64,000 bases of DNA from Aeromicrobium marinum DSM 15272 (lineage in GTDB: Bacteria > Actinomycetota > Actinomycetes > Propionibacteriales > Nocardioidaceae). The notes beneath the pieces are model-generated. The model saw only the letters and a program-made list of their open reading frames with translations. It made no database searches and was not told where the DNA came from. The translations under genes and the position numbers were made by a program. The stretch lies in assembly GCF_000160775.2 (NCBI RefSeq), contig NZ_CM001024.1:1042113-1106112 (forward strand), read 5' to 3'. Of the stretch, positions 35,982 to 47,537 are shown piece after piece; the first letter of the stretch is position 1, and each line of letters opens with the position of its first letter.

Positions 35982-36895
35982 GGTGTGTGCTGGTGATCGT
36001 GCACTCGGCCCGTCCGGAGGCAGCGGTGCACGCCGCGTCGTTCGCCGCCCGGCTGCGGACGGCCGGACTGGCCATCCGGGTGCTGGAGGTCGACGCCGGC
36101 ATCCTCGCGTCGGCCGGGCTGACCGACGTCGAGGTCGTCCCGGAGGGCACGGGCGCGTCCGCCGGCTGTGAGGTCGCCGTCGTGCTCGGCGGGGACGGCA
36201 CGATCCTGCGCGCGGCCGAGATGTGTCGCGACGCCGAGACCCCCGTGCTCGGGGTCAACCTCGGCCACGTGGGCTTCCTCGCCGAGGTGGACGCCGAGGA
36301 CCTCGACGAGGTCGTCCGCCGGGTGGTCGCTCGCGACTACACGGTGCAGGACCGGCTCACCGTGGACGTCGACGTGTCGGTCGGCGGGACGTCGGTGGCG
36401 ACCAACTGGGCCCTCAACGAGGCCTCGATCGAGAAGGCGTCGCGCGGGCGGATGCTTGAGGTGGTCGTCGAGATCGACGGCCGCCCCGTCTCGCGCTGGG
36501 GTTGCGACGGGGTGGTCTGCGCCACCCCCACCGGCTCGACGGCCTACAACTTCAGCGCCGGGGGCCCGATCGTCTGGCCCGAGGTCGAGGCACTGCTCAT
36601 GGTCCCGATCAGCGCCCATGCGTTGTTCGCCCGACCCCTGGTGGTGTCGCCGGACTCCACCGTGGCGGTCGAGGTGGTCGGCGACCAGTCCACCGGAGTG
36701 CTGTGGTGCGACGGACGCCGAGCCGCCGACCTGCCCTCGGGGGCCCGGGTGGAGGTCCGTCGTGGCCGGCACCGCGTGCGGCTGGCCCGGCTCGGCCCGG
36801 AGCCGTTCGCCGACCGCCTGGTCCGCAAGTTCGACCTCCCGGTCGAGGGCTGGCGGGGCACTGCGGCCCGCCGTCTGGCGGGAGGATCGGACTGA
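35978..36895 (+). CDS. nadK: NAD kinase
   Basis: Makes NADP+ from NAD+. The 305-residue protein has GGDGTILRAAE, the NLGHVGFLAEV stretch, NEASIEKASRGRMLEV and the glycine-rich CATPTGSTAYNFSAGGPIV. ATG 35978 overlaps the tlyA stop; its TGA overlaps the recN start by one base. The order tlyA-nadK-recN is conserved in Actinobacteria. Confidence 0.95.
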   Translation: MRCVLVIVHSARPEAAVHAASFAARLRTAGLAIRVLEVDAGILASAGLTDVEVVPEGTGASAGCEVAVVLGGDGTILRAAEMCRDAETPVLGVNLGHVGFLAEVDAEDLDEVVRRVVARDYTVQDRLTVDVDVSVGGTSVATNWALNEASIEKASRGRMLEVVVEIDGRPVSRWGCDGVVCATPTGSTAYNFSAGGPIVWPEVEALLMVPISAHALFARPLVVSPDSTVAVEVVGDQSTGVLWCDGRRAADLPSGARVEVRRGRHRVRLARLGPEPFADRLVRKFDLPVEGWRGTAARRLAGGSD

Positions 36896-38589
36896 TGTGG
36901 CACCATCTGGCGCTGCGCTCGCTCGGTGTCATCGAGGAGGCGGAGCTCGAGCTCGACGCCGGCTTCACGGTCATCACCGGTGAGACCGGAGCGGGAAAGA
37001 CCATGGTCGTCACGGCGCTCGGCCTGCTGCGCGGCGACCGTGCCGACCCCGGGCTCGTGCGGCACGGGGCCGAGCAGGCCCGCGTGGAGGCGGAGATCTC
37101 GGTGGGCACCGCGGGCCGGGTCCGGGCCGCGGTCGAGGAGGCGGGCGGGTCGGTCGACGACACCGTCGTCGTGGCCAGGTCAGTCTCGGCCAAGGGACGC
37201 TCCCGGGCGCACGCCGGTGGAGCCACCGTTCCGGCCGCGCTGCTCACCGAGATCACCGACGAGCTGGTCGCCGTGCACGGGCAGTCCGACCAGCACCGTC
37301 TGCTGCGTCCGACGCAGCAGCGCGCCGCGCTCGATCTCTTCTGCGGGGACGAGCTGGCTGCGCTCCGGTCCCGGTACGACCCGGCCTGGGCCCGGTGGCG
37401 CGAGATCGACCGCCGGCTCGACGAGCTGACCCATCAGGCGGCCGAGCGGGCGCGCGAGGCGGACGCCCTGCGCCTCGGCCTCGAGGAGATCGAGCAGGTC
37501 GCGCCCGTCGCGGGAGAGGACGACGAGCTGCGCGCGGAGGAGACCCGGCTGGCCCATGCCGAGTCCCTGGCGCTGGCCGCCGACGAGGCCCGAGGTCTCC
37601 TGGTGGGCGACGCCGAGCGCGCGGAGGCGCACGCCGGTGCGGGCGCAGAGCTCGCGGCGGCGACCTCGGCGCTCGAGGCGGTCGCCCAGCACGACCCGAC
37701 CCTGGACGACCTGGTGGCCCGTGCCCGCGAGGCAGCCATCCTGGTGAGCGAGCTGGGCACCGACCTGGCCGGGTACTCGGCCGGCATCGACATCGACCCG
37801 GGCCGGCTGGCCCAGGTGCAGGACCGCCGGGGAGCCCTGCAGGGACTGGTTCGCAAGTACGGTCCGACCGTCGACGACGTCCTGACCTGGGCGCAGGAGG
37901 GCGCCGCCCGACTCACCGAGCTGGACGGGGACGACGACACGATCGTCGAGCTCCGCGCCGAGCACGACCGGTTGACCGTGACGGTCCGCGACCTCGCCCG
38001 AGCGATGAGCCAGGTCCGTGCCGCGGCGGGCGCACGACTCGGTGCCCTGGTGGACACCGAGCTGGCCCAGCTGTCGATGCCGGCCGCCCGGCTGACGGTC
38101 GAGGTGCGGGTCCTCGACGACCGCGAGCCGGGTCCGCACGGCATCGACGAGGTCGAGCTGTTGTTCGCGGCGAACAGCGGAGCGGGTGCCCGTCCGCTGC
38201 ACAAGGGTGCGAGCGGCGGTGAGCTGTCGCGTCTGATGCTGGCGATCGAGGTCGTCCTCGCCGACCGCTCGACCGTGCCGACGTTGGTCTTCGACGAGGT
38301 CGATGCCGGCATCGGCGGCAAGGCCGCGGTGGAGGTCGGGCGCAGGCTCGCGGCGCTGTCCGACCACGCACAGGTGATCGCCGTGACCCACCTGCCCCAG
38401 GTCGCGGCGTTCGCCCAGCACCACTTCCGCGTGCTGAGGGACGACGACGGCAACGTGACCAGCAGCTCGGTGGTCCGGCTGTCCGGGCAGGACCGGGTCG
38501 ACGAGCTCGCCCGCATGCTCGCCGGCCAGGAGGACTCCACCTCGGCGCAGGCACACGCCCGCGAGCTGCTCGGCCTGGCGGGGCGCTGA
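36895..38589 (+). CDS. recN: DNA repair protein RecN
   Basis: SMC-like ATPase used in double-strand-break repair. The 564-residue protein has Walker A (TGETGAGKTMVVTALGLL) near its N-terminus, a central coiled coil (about 155-380), the ABC signature (KGASGGELSRLMLAIEVVL) and Walker B (TLVFDEVDAGIGG), followed by VIAVTHLPQVAAFAQHHF. Start ATG 36895 overlaps the nadK TGA. No LexA box is visible because the promoter lies upstream in the operon. Confidence 0.95.
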   Translation: MWHHLALRSLGVIEEAELELDAGFTVITGETGAGKTMVVTALGLLRGDRADPGLVRHGAEQARVEAEISVGTAGRVRAAVEEAGGSVDDTVVVARSVSAKGRSRAHAGGATVPAALLTEITDELVAVHGQSDQHRLLRPTQQRAALDLFCGDELAALRSRYDPAWARWREIDRRLDELTHQAAERAREADALRLGLEEIEQVAPVAGEDDELRAEETRLAHAESLALAADEARGLLVGDAERAEAHAGAGAELAAATSALEAVAQHDPTLDDLVARAREAAILVSELGTDLAGYSAGIDIDPGRLAQVQDRRGALQGLVRKYGPTVDDVLTWAQEGAARLTELDGDDDTIVELRAEHDRLTVTVRDLARAMSQVRAAAGARLGALVDTELAQLSMPAARLTVEVRVLDDREPGPHGIDEVELLFAANSGAGARPLHKGASGGELSRLMLAIEVVLADRSTVPTLVFDEVDAGIGGKAAVEVGRRLAALSDHAQVIAVTHLPQVAAFAQHHFRVLRDDDGNVTSSSVVRLSGQDRVDELARMLAGQEDSTSAQAHARELLGLAGR

Positions 38590-38645
38590 CGGCACGCCGT
38601 CGGCGTCCCCGGATCCGCGGCTCCTGCGTGGCACGATGGCCGGTG

Positions 38646-39830
38646 ATGTCCCTCTTCACGAAGTCCCGACCCGCGGCCAGCGACGACGGCAAGCCCGGCA
38701 TCACCGGTCCAGCACGCCTGGTCCGGCCCGGCGGCGACCTCACGGCCGGGCTGCGGCCCGGCGACATCGCCGTCATCGACCGGGTCGACCTGCAGCAGTC
38801 CGACGCGGAACGACTCATCCAGGCCAAGGTGGCGGCCGTCGTCAACCTCGCCGTCTCCGCCAGTGGCCGGTTCCCGAACCTGGGCCCCCAGCTGCTGGCC
38901 GAGCACGACATCGCCCTGGTCGACCAGGTCGGGCAGGGCCTGGTGGCCCGGGTCCGCAGTGGTGACCACCTGCGGATCCACGAGGGCAAGATCTTCCGTG
39001 ACGGGGTGCTGGTCGCCAGCGGGATCGCGCAGGACTCCCAGCGGGCCCGCGCCGACCTGAGCGCCGCGTCGACCGACCTGAGCACCCAGCTCGACATCCT
39101 GGCCGTCAACGCGGCCGACCACCTGCGACGCGAGCACGCGATGCTGCTCGAAGGGGTACGGATCCCGCGGGTGAGCACGAGGCTCAAGGACCGGCCGGCG
39201 GTCGTGGTCTCGGACGGGTTCGACGCCGCTGCCGACCTCGCCGGCCTGCGCCGGTTCATCCTCGACCGCGACCCCGTGCTGATCGGTGCCGGCGGAGGGG
39301 CCGACGTGATCCTGAAGGCCGGCTACGCCCCGACCATCGTCGTGGGTGGGGTCGACGCGCTGTCCTCCGCGGCGCTGCGGAGTGCGCGCGAGGTCGTCGT
39401 CACCACGGCGTCGGGCCGCATCGAGAACCCCGAGCGGCTCGAGAAGCACGGCCCCGACGTCGTCCGGTTCGTGGCCAGCGGCGCCGACACCGACCTCGCG
39501 ATCCTGCTGGCCGACGCCAACCACGCGGCGATCATCGTGCACGCCGGCGCGCCGCCCACGCTGGTCGACTTCCTCGAACAGGGCTCGGGACTCATCGGTC
39601 CCGCCTTCGTGGTCCGCCTGCGCGCCGCGGCCAAGATCATGGACGCCAAGGCCGTCCACCACCTGACGACGGGCCGGATCTCGTGGTGGCCGGTCGCCCT
39701 GCTCCTGCTGGCCGGCCTGGTCGCCGTGGGGGTCGCGATCGGCACGACCTCGGCCGGGTCGGACCTCTACTCCACGCTCGGGGACCGCCTCTCCGACCTC
39801 ACCTCGGCCCTCGAAGGACTGCTTCCGTGA
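38646..39830 (+). CDS. steA: SteA, cytokinetic ring-associated protein
   Basis: A 394-residue protein of the SteA family (Rv1697-like). A thiamin-pyrophosphokinase-like core spans most of the chain (GDIAVIDRVDLQQSDAERLIQAKVAAVVNLAVSAS; VLIGAGGGADVIL), and one membrane segment sits near the C-terminus (WWPVALLLLAGLVAVGVAIG, about 345-365). SteA and SteB form a complex at the division site in corynebacteria and affect cell separation. ATG 38646 is chosen because the upstream GTG at 38628 gives no conserved residues. Confidence 0.9.
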   Translation: MSLFTKSRPAASDDGKPGITGPARLVRPGGDLTAGLRPGDIAVIDRVDLQQSDAERLIQAKVAAVVNLAVSASGRFPNLGPQLLAEHDIALVDQVGQGLVARVRSGDHLRIHEGKIFRDGVLVASGIAQDSQRARADLSAASTDLSTQLDILAVNAADHLRREHAMLLEGVRIPRVSTRLKDRPAVVVSDGFDAAADLAGLRRFILDRDPVLIGAGGGADVILKAGYAPTIVVGGVDALSSAALRSAREVVVTTASGRIENPERLEKHGPDVVRFVASGADTDLAILLADANHAAIIVHAGAPPTLVDFLEQGSGLIGPAFVVRLRAAAKIMDAKAVHHLTTGRISWWPVALLLLAGLVAVGVAIGTTSAGSDLYSTLGDRLSDLTSALEGLLP

Positions 39831-40696
39831 TCAACTTCCGTTACCACCTGGTGTCGCTGGCGGCCGTCTTCCTCGCGCTGGCGGCCGGCCTGGGTCTGGG
39901 GGCCGGACTGCTGGCCGACGACGGCTCCGGCTCCGACACCACCACCGATGCCCGGATCGATCCGGCGGTGGTCGCGTTCGAGAACGCCTACGCGGCGCGC
40001 ACGTCGGGAGCCCTGCTCGACGGCACGCTCACGAACGCGCGCGTCCTGGTGGTCACGGCGCCCGGCGCCCGCTCGGCCGAGGTCGAGGGGCTCACGGCGG
40101 CGCTCGACCAGGCGGGAGCCACGGTCGTGGGCGAGGTGGCCCTGACCGGTCAGCTGCTCGACGCGTCGAACCGGCAGTTCGCCGAGGGCGTCGCGCAGGA
40201 GTCGGCAGCCGGGGTCGAGGGGCTCGACGCGACGGGTGACAGCTACGGCCGCATCGGTGCGGCTCTCGCCCGCGCGCTCGTGGGTCGCGACGACCTGTCC
40301 CTGGACGACCCGGCCGCCACGATCCGTGCCGCGTTCGTCGAGGGCGGTCTGATCGATCTGGCCTCGGCCCCCGCGGACCGGGCCGACCTCGTCCTGGTGG
40401 TCACGGGCACCAGCCCGGCCGGCAACGCACGGGGGTCGATCCTGGCCGACTTCACCAGCGCCTTCGCCGCGGCCGGCCGCGGTGCGGCCCTCGTGGGACC
40501 GGCCCTCACCAGCCTGGAGAACGGTGTCCTGACGCAGGCGCGGGCCAGCGACGCCTCGAGCGGCTTCGCCACTGTCGACGTCACCGACACCGCGGCGGGC
40601 CGGGCGGTGGCCGTGCTGGCCCTCGCGCGCGCCTCGGCCGGGGAGTACGGCTCATGGGGCACCAGCCGCAGCGCCGACGGTGCGTTGCCGGACTGA
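39827..40696 (+). CDS. steB: SteB / MctB-family protein
   Basis: A 289-residue protein of the MctB family (Rv1698-like). It begins VINFRYHLVSLAAVFLALAAGLGLGAGLL, an N-terminal membrane anchor, followed by an extracytoplasmic domain. In corynebacteria SteB partners SteA at the septum; in M. tuberculosis the orthologue was described as a copper-handling channel. The GTG start overlaps the steA stop (GTGA), supporting a SteA-SteB pair. Confidence 0.88.
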   Translation: MINFRYHLVSLAAVFLALAAGLGLGAGLLADDGSGSDTTTDARIDPAVVAFENAYAARTSGALLDGTLTNARVLVVTAPGARSAEVEGLTAALDQAGATVVGEVALTGQLLDASNRQFAEGVAQESAAGVEGLDATGDSYGRIGAALARALVGRDDLSLDDPAATIRAAFVEGGLIDLASAPADRADLVLVVTGTSPAGNARGSILADFTSAFAAAGRGAALVGPALTSLENGVLTQARASDASSGFATVDVTDTAAGRAVAVLALARASAGEYGSWGTSRSADGALPD

Positions 40697-40732
40697 TGTG
40701 CGTGTCGGTCGACGGGTCCCGCCGCGCACCGG

Positions 40733-43085
<2,353 letters not shown>

Positions 43086-43089
<4 letters not shown>

Positions 43090-44018
43090 CCGGGGCGACC
43101 GTCACGGTCGGCCAGGCCGTCGCGGACTACCTCTCCCATCTCGGGGTCGAGCGCGGACTCGCCGACAACACGTTGCTGTCGTACCGGCGGGACCTGCGTC
43201 GCTACCTGGGCTACCTCGCGGAGATCGGGCGCGAGCAGCCCGACGAGATCACCGAGGCGGACCTGCTGGGGTTCGTCGCCCTGCTGCGGACGGGCGACGA
43301 CCTCACCGGTCCGCTCGGTGCCGCGAGTGTCGCCCGGCACGTGGTGACCGTGCGCGGCCTGCACCGGTTCTGGCTGCGCGAACAGCTCGTCGCGACCGAC
43401 GTCGCCGGAGCGGTCAAGCCGCCCCGGCCCGCCCAGCGGCTGCCCAAGGCGTTGGCGCTGGAGCAGGTCGAGGCCATCCTCGACGCTGCCGGGGCGCCCG
43501 GCACCCGGTTGGCCCAGCGCGACCGCGCGCTGCTCGAGCTCCTCTACGGCACGGGGGCGCGGATCTCCGAGGCCGTGGGCATCGACGTCGACGACCTCGA
43601 CCTCGACGAGAGCACGTTGCTGCTGCGCGGCAAGGGCGGCAAGCACCGGATCGTGCCGGTCGGCAGCTTCGCCGCAACCGCGATCGGGGACTACCTGGTG
43701 GGGGCACGGGTCGCGCTCTCCTCGACGGCGGCCAGTCCGGCGCTGTTCCTGAACTCCCGTGGAGGACGCCTGTCGCGTCAGAGCGCGTGGACCGTCCTGA
43801 CCCGCGCGGCTCGCCGCGCGGGGGTCGAGACCGACGTGTCGCCCCACACCCTGCGGCACTCGTTCGCCACCCACCTGCTGGACGGTGGCGCCGACGTCCG
43901 GGTGGTGCAGGAGCTGCTCGGCCACGCCTCGGTGACGACCACCCAGATCTACACGTTGGTGACCGTCGAACGACTGCGCGAGGTGTATGCGACTGCGCAT
44001 CCTCGGGCGGTGCGGTGA
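43086..44018 (+). CDS. xerD: Site-specific tyrosine recombinase XerD
   Basis: A 310-residue tyrosine recombinase. The N-terminal SAM-like DNA-binding domain (1-105) is followed by the catalytic domain with R159, K183, H254, R257, H280 and nucleophile Y289 all present. With XerC it resolves chromosome dimers at dif before division. Its place beside parA and scpAB fits that role. No integrase-type context is visible, so it is the housekeeping enzyme. Confidence 0.93.
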
Positions 44019-44021
44019 CGG

Positions 44022-44027
44022 TACAGT
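44022..44027 (+). promoter_or_regulatory. -10 element TACAGT of the parA operon
   Basis: TACAGT about 37 bases before the parA ATG; AAGGGG at 44053-44058 is the ribosome-binding site. This breaks the pyrG-nudix-xerD unit from the parA-scpAB unit. Confidence 0.5.
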
Positions 44028-44063
44028 GACCGGGATCCAACCGCGGACGAACAAGGGGTGCAG

Positions 44064-44909
44064 ATGAGCCAGGACCTGGGTCCCACCGGACGCCCGATGC
44101 CGGTGTTCGACGACCCGGCCCCGCGGAAGCCCGGCCACGCCACCGTCATCGCGATGTGCAACCAGAAGGGCGGCGTGGGCAAGACCACCACGACGATCAA
44201 CCTGGGTGCTGCTCTGGTCGAGACCGGCCGTCGCGTCCTGCTGCTGGACTTCGACCCCCAGGGGTCGCTCACCGTGGGTCTGGGGTTCAACGCCCACGAG
44301 CTCGACCAGAGTATCTACCACGTCCTGATGGACCGCGAGCTGAAGCTGCCGGACATCATCGTGCCCACCAGCGTCCCCGGCCTCGACCTGGCCCCGTCGA
44401 ACATCGACCTGTCGGCCGCCGAGATGCGCCTGGTGACCGAGGTCGGCCGTGAGCAGGTGCTGGCCCGGGTGCTGCGTGACGTCCGTGACGACTACGACGT
44501 CGTGCTGATCGACTGCCAGCCGTCGCTCGGTCTCCTCACCGTCAATGCCCTCACCGCCGCGCACGGGGTGATCATCCCGCTGGAGTGCGAGTACTTCGCG
44601 CTGCGGGGTGTGGCGCTGCTCAAGGAGACCATCGAGAAGGTGCGTGAGCGGACCAACCCCGACCTGGAGATCATCGGTCTGCTCGGCACGATGTTCGACG
44701 GTCGCACCCTGCACGGTCGAGAGGTGCTGCAGACCCTGGTCGAGGGGTGGGGCGACCTGGTGTTCCACACCGTCATCCGCCGCACGATCAAGTTCTCCGA
44801 CGCCACCGTGGCCGGTGAGCCGATCACCGAGTACGCGACGACCTCGCCCGGGGCCACGTCCTACCGGCAGCTCGCCCGGGAAGTGCTGGTGAGATGCCCC
44901 GCCGCGTGA
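44064..44909 (+). CDS. ParA-family ATPase
   Basis: A 281-residue Walker-type ATPase with the deviant Walker A motif KGGVGKTTT (35-43), Walker A' LLLDFDPQGSLT and Walker B VVLIDCQPSLGLLTVNAL. It is the second ParA-like protein usually found with scpAB in Actinobacteria (Rv1708-like), not the oriC-linked ParA. It probably positions a cargo on the nucleoid with the small protein encoded just after it. No parB-like gene is adjacent. Confidence 0.9.
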   Translation: MSQDLGPTGRPMPVFDDPAPRKPGHATVIAMCNQKGGVGKTTTTINLGAALVETGRRVLLLDFDPQGSLTVGLGFNAHELDQSIYHVLMDRELKLPDIIVPTSVPGLDLAPSNIDLSAAEMRLVTEVGREQVLARVLRDVRDDYDVVLIDCQPSLGLLTVNALTAAHGVIIPLECEYFALRGVALLKETIEKVRERTNPDLEIIGLLGTMFDGRTLHGREVLQTLVEGWGDLVFHTVIRRTIKFSDATVAGEPITEYATTSPGATSYRQLAREVLVRCPAA

Positions 44910-45262
44910 CCCCACCCGCCGGCGGTGCCGGCAAGCGTCCGGGTGCTCGCCCGCCCATGCCGGGCGCCGATGAGCTGTTCCGGGCCACGACGCCGAAGCA
45001 GGCCGGTCCTCCGGCGGACGACGCACCGGCCGACGACGCACCGGCTCCCAGCGGGCGCGTGCGCCACGACGAGAAGATCACCGTGTACGTCACCGCCGAC
45101 GAGCTGCTCGCGCTCGAGCAGGCGCGCCTCACCGTGCGGTCGGTCCTGGGCCGCAACGTCGACCGCGGTCGCCTCGTGCGTGCCGCCCTCGCCGCCGCGC
45201 TGGAGGACCTCGAGCACGGTGGTGCCGACAGCGACCTGGTCCGCCGCCTCGGGAGCACGTGA
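44894..45262 (+). CDS. Ribbon-helix-helix-like protein, probable ParA partner
   Basis: A 122-residue protein whose start overlaps parA by 16 bases. Residues 1-57 are disordered, Pro/Ala-rich, with a basic N-terminus that could stimulate the ParA ATPase. Residues about 59-108 (EKITVYVTADELLALEQARL, then GRNVDRGRLVRAALAAALEDLE) have the strand-helix-helix pattern of RHH DNA-binding proteins. It looks like a ParA partner/centromere-binding protein; the assignment is from pattern and context only. Confidence 0.65.
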   Translation: MPRRVTPPAGGAGKRPGARPPMPGADELFRATTPKQAGPPADDAPADDAPAPSGRVRHDEKITVYVTADELLALEQARLTVRSVLGRNVDRGRLVRAALAAALEDLEHGGADSDLVRRLGST

Positions 45263-46164
45263 GCCCCATGTCCTCCTCCGACACGGCCGAGGAGACCACC
45301 GCCGGGTTCTCGGTGAACCTGGTCAACTTCGAAGGCCCCTTCGACCTGCTGCTCCAGCTGATCTCCAAGCACCAGATGGACGTCACCGACGTGGCCCTGT
45401 CGCAGGTCACCGGCGAGTTCATCGCCTACATCGGACAGCTCGGCGGTGACCTCGAGCAGACGACCCAGTTCCTGCTGGTGGCCTCGACGCTGCTGGACCT
45501 GAAGACGGCCAGGCTGCTGCCGCAGGCCGAGGTGGAGGACGAGGAGGATCTCGCCCTCCTGGAGGCCCGGGACCTGCTGTTCGCCCGGTTGCTGCAGTAC
45601 CGCGCCTTCAAGGTCGTCGCCGGCCATCTGGCCGGACGCCTGGCCGCCGAGGAGCACCGGCATCCCCGAGCCGTGGGCCTGGAGCCACGCTTCGCCGCGC
45701 TCCTGCCGGAGGTGCTGATCTCGGTCACCCCGGACGACCTCGCTCGGCTCGCGGCGGCAGCCTTCACCCCCGCCCCGGTGCCGGTACTCTCGCTGGCCCA
45801 CCTGCACGCCCCTCAGGTGAGCGTGCGTGAGCAGGCCCATCTGGTGGTCGACCGGCTGCGCCGCGAACGGACGCTGACCTTCCGGACGCTGACCTCCGAC
45901 GCCCCGGACCTCATGACCCGCGTGGCCCGGTTCCTGGCGCTGCTCGAGCTGTTCCGTGAGGGCATGGTGGCGTTCGAGCAGGCGAGCCCGCTGGGGGACC
46001 TGCACCTGCGGTGGACCGGCTCGGACGACGGCGAGGTGGACGTGGGCGTGGAGTTCGACGCGCCACCCGACACCGGCGAGGTGCACGTGGTGCCCGCCGA
46101 CCTGCTCGACCCGGGGCTGGACGACCCCTCCACCCCCGACGACCCGGAGGAATCCGATGCCTGA
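45259..46164 (+). CDS. scpA: Segregation and condensation protein A
   Basis: Kleisin subunit of the SMC complex. The 301-residue protein starts (after a short tail) with FSVNLVNFEGPFDLLLQLISKHQMDVTDVALSQVTGEF, the SMC-head-binding N-domain, and ends with a winged helix (PDLMTRVARFLALLELFREGMVAFEQ). GTG 45259 overlaps the previous stop; an ATG at 45268 is equally possible. It overlaps scpB by eight bases. Confidence 0.93.
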   Translation: MSPMSSSDTAEETTAGFSVNLVNFEGPFDLLLQLISKHQMDVTDVALSQVTGEFIAYIGQLGGDLEQTTQFLLVASTLLDLKTARLLPQAEVEDEEDLALLEARDLLFARLLQYRAFKVVAGHLAGRLAAEEHRHPRAVGLEPRFAALLPEVLISVTPDDLARLAAAAFTPAPVPVLSLAHLHAPQVSVREQAHLVVDRLRRERTLTFRTLTSDAPDLMTRVARFLALLELFREGMVAFEQASPLGDLHLRWTGSDDGEVDVGVEFDAPPDTGEVHVVPADLLDPGLDDPSTPDDPEESDA

Positions 46165-46801
46165 CGCACCTCTGCCCCGCGGTCCCCACGAGCTGGAGCT
46201 GGAGATGCTCGAGCTGAGGCCTGCCCTCGAGGCCGTGCTGATGGTCGCCGACCAGCCGCTGGACCACCTCACCCTCGCCCAGGCCGTCGGCCACCCGCCG
46301 CAGGACGTCCACGACGCACTGGAACTGCTGGCGGCCGAGTACCGGGAGGCCGGTCGAGGGTTCGACCTGCGTCCGGTCGGGGGAGGGTGGCGCTTCTACA
46401 CCCGCGAGGAGTACGCCTCTGCTGTCGAGCGGTTCGTCCTCGACGGCCAACAGGCCCGCCTGACGCAGGCGGCCCTGGAGACCATGGCGGTCGTCGCGTA
46501 CCGGCAGCCGATCAGTCGGTCGCGGATCTCCGCGATCCGTGGGGTCAATGTCGACGGGGTCGTCCGCACCCTGGTGACCCGAGGGCTGATCGAGGAGGCG
46601 GGCACCGACGCCGAGAGCGGGGCGATCCTCTACCGGACCACGAGCTACTTCCTGGAGCGGATGGGGCTCGGCAGCCTCGCCGACCTCCCCGAGATCGCCC
46701 CGATGCTGCCCGAGCTGGACGACATGGAGGACGAGTCCGTGCCGGAGACCCCGGCCCCGACGACGGATGCCTCGCCCGCGGAGGTGCCGGCCGATGAGTG
46801 A
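46157..46801 (+). CDS. scpB: Segregation and condensation protein B
   Basis: A 214-residue protein of two winged helices: LRPALEAVLMVADQPLDHLTLAQAV and ALETMAVVAYRQPISRSRISAIRGVNVDGVVRTLVTRGLIEE. It dimerises and binds ScpA in the SMC-ScpAB condensin. An acidic/Pro-rich C-terminal tail follows. It starts inside the end of scpA and ends inside the start of rluB (eight-base overlaps on both sides). Confidence 0.93.
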   Translation: MPDAPLPRGPHELELEMLELRPALEAVLMVADQPLDHLTLAQAVGHPPQDVHDALELLAAEYREAGRGFDLRPVGGGWRFYTREEYASAVERFVLDGQQARLTQAALETMAVVAYRQPISRSRISAIRGVNVDGVVRTLVTRGLIEEAGTDAESGAILYRTTSYFLERMGLGSLADLPEIAPMLPELDDMEDESVPETPAPTTDASPAEVPADE

Positions 46802-47537
46802 CGAGCTCTCCACCGACGGGATCCGCCTGCAGAAGGTTCTCGCCCAGGCAGGACTCGGGAGCCGCCGGCGCTGCGAGCAGCTGATGGCCGAGGGGCACGT
46901 CGAGGTCAACGGCGAGATCACGACCCAGATGGGCATCCGTGTGGACCCCGCCACCGACGTGATCCACGTCGACGGACGTCGGCTGCCGCCCCCGAGCGAC
47001 CACGTCTACGTGCTGCTCAACAAGCCCCGCGGCGTCGTGACCTCGATGGCCGACGAACGGGGCCGACCCGACCTCCGGTCCCTGCTGGCCGACCGCACCG
47101 AACGGCTGTTCCACGTGGGCCGGCTGGACACCGACACCTCGGGCCTGCTCATGATGACCAACGACGGCGACCTGGCCCATCGCCTGGCCCATCCCTCGTT
47201 CGAGTTCACCAAGACCTACGTGGCGCTGGTCGAGGGCGTCGTCGACCCCGCCGTCGGTACCCGTCTGAAGTCGGGGGTCGAGCTCGACGACGGCCCCGCG
47301 ACCGTCGACCGGTTCCGGATCAAGGACACCTCGCAGGGCCGCTCGCTGGTGGAGCTGGACCTGCACATGGGCCGCAACCGCATCGTGCGGCGGCTGCTGG
47401 CCGAGGTCGGTCACCCCGTCGTCGAGCTCACGCGTACCGCCTTCGGTCCGTTGCGCCTGGCCGGGCTGGGATCGGGGCGAGCCCGGGACCTCACCCGCGA
47501 CGAGCTCGGGGCGCTGCTGGACAGCGTGGCGTCATGA
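46794..47537 (+). CDS. rluB: 23S rRNA pseudouridine synthase, RluB/RsuA family
   Basis: A 247-residue protein with an N-terminal S4 domain (RLQKVLAQAGLGSRRRCEQLMAEGHVEVNG), the RsuA-family catalytic loop GRLDTDTSGLLMMTNDG with the aspartate nucleophile, and MGRNRIVRRLLAEVGHPVVELTRTAFG. It is probably responsible for the conserved pseudouridine near 23S position 2605. ATG 46794 overlaps scpB; the end overlaps tyrA (ATGA). Confidence 0.92.
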   Translation: MSDELSTDGIRLQKVLAQAGLGSRRRCEQLMAEGHVEVNGEITTQMGIRVDPATDVIHVDGRRLPPPSDHVYVLLNKPRGVVTSMADERGRPDLRSLLADRTERLFHVGRLDTDTSGLLMMTNDGDLAHRLAHPSFEFTKTYVALVEGVVDPAVGTRLKSGVELDDGPATVDRFRIKDTSQGRSLVELDLHMGRNRIVRRLLAEVGHPVVELTRTAFGPLRLAGLGSGRARDLTRDELGALLDSVAS

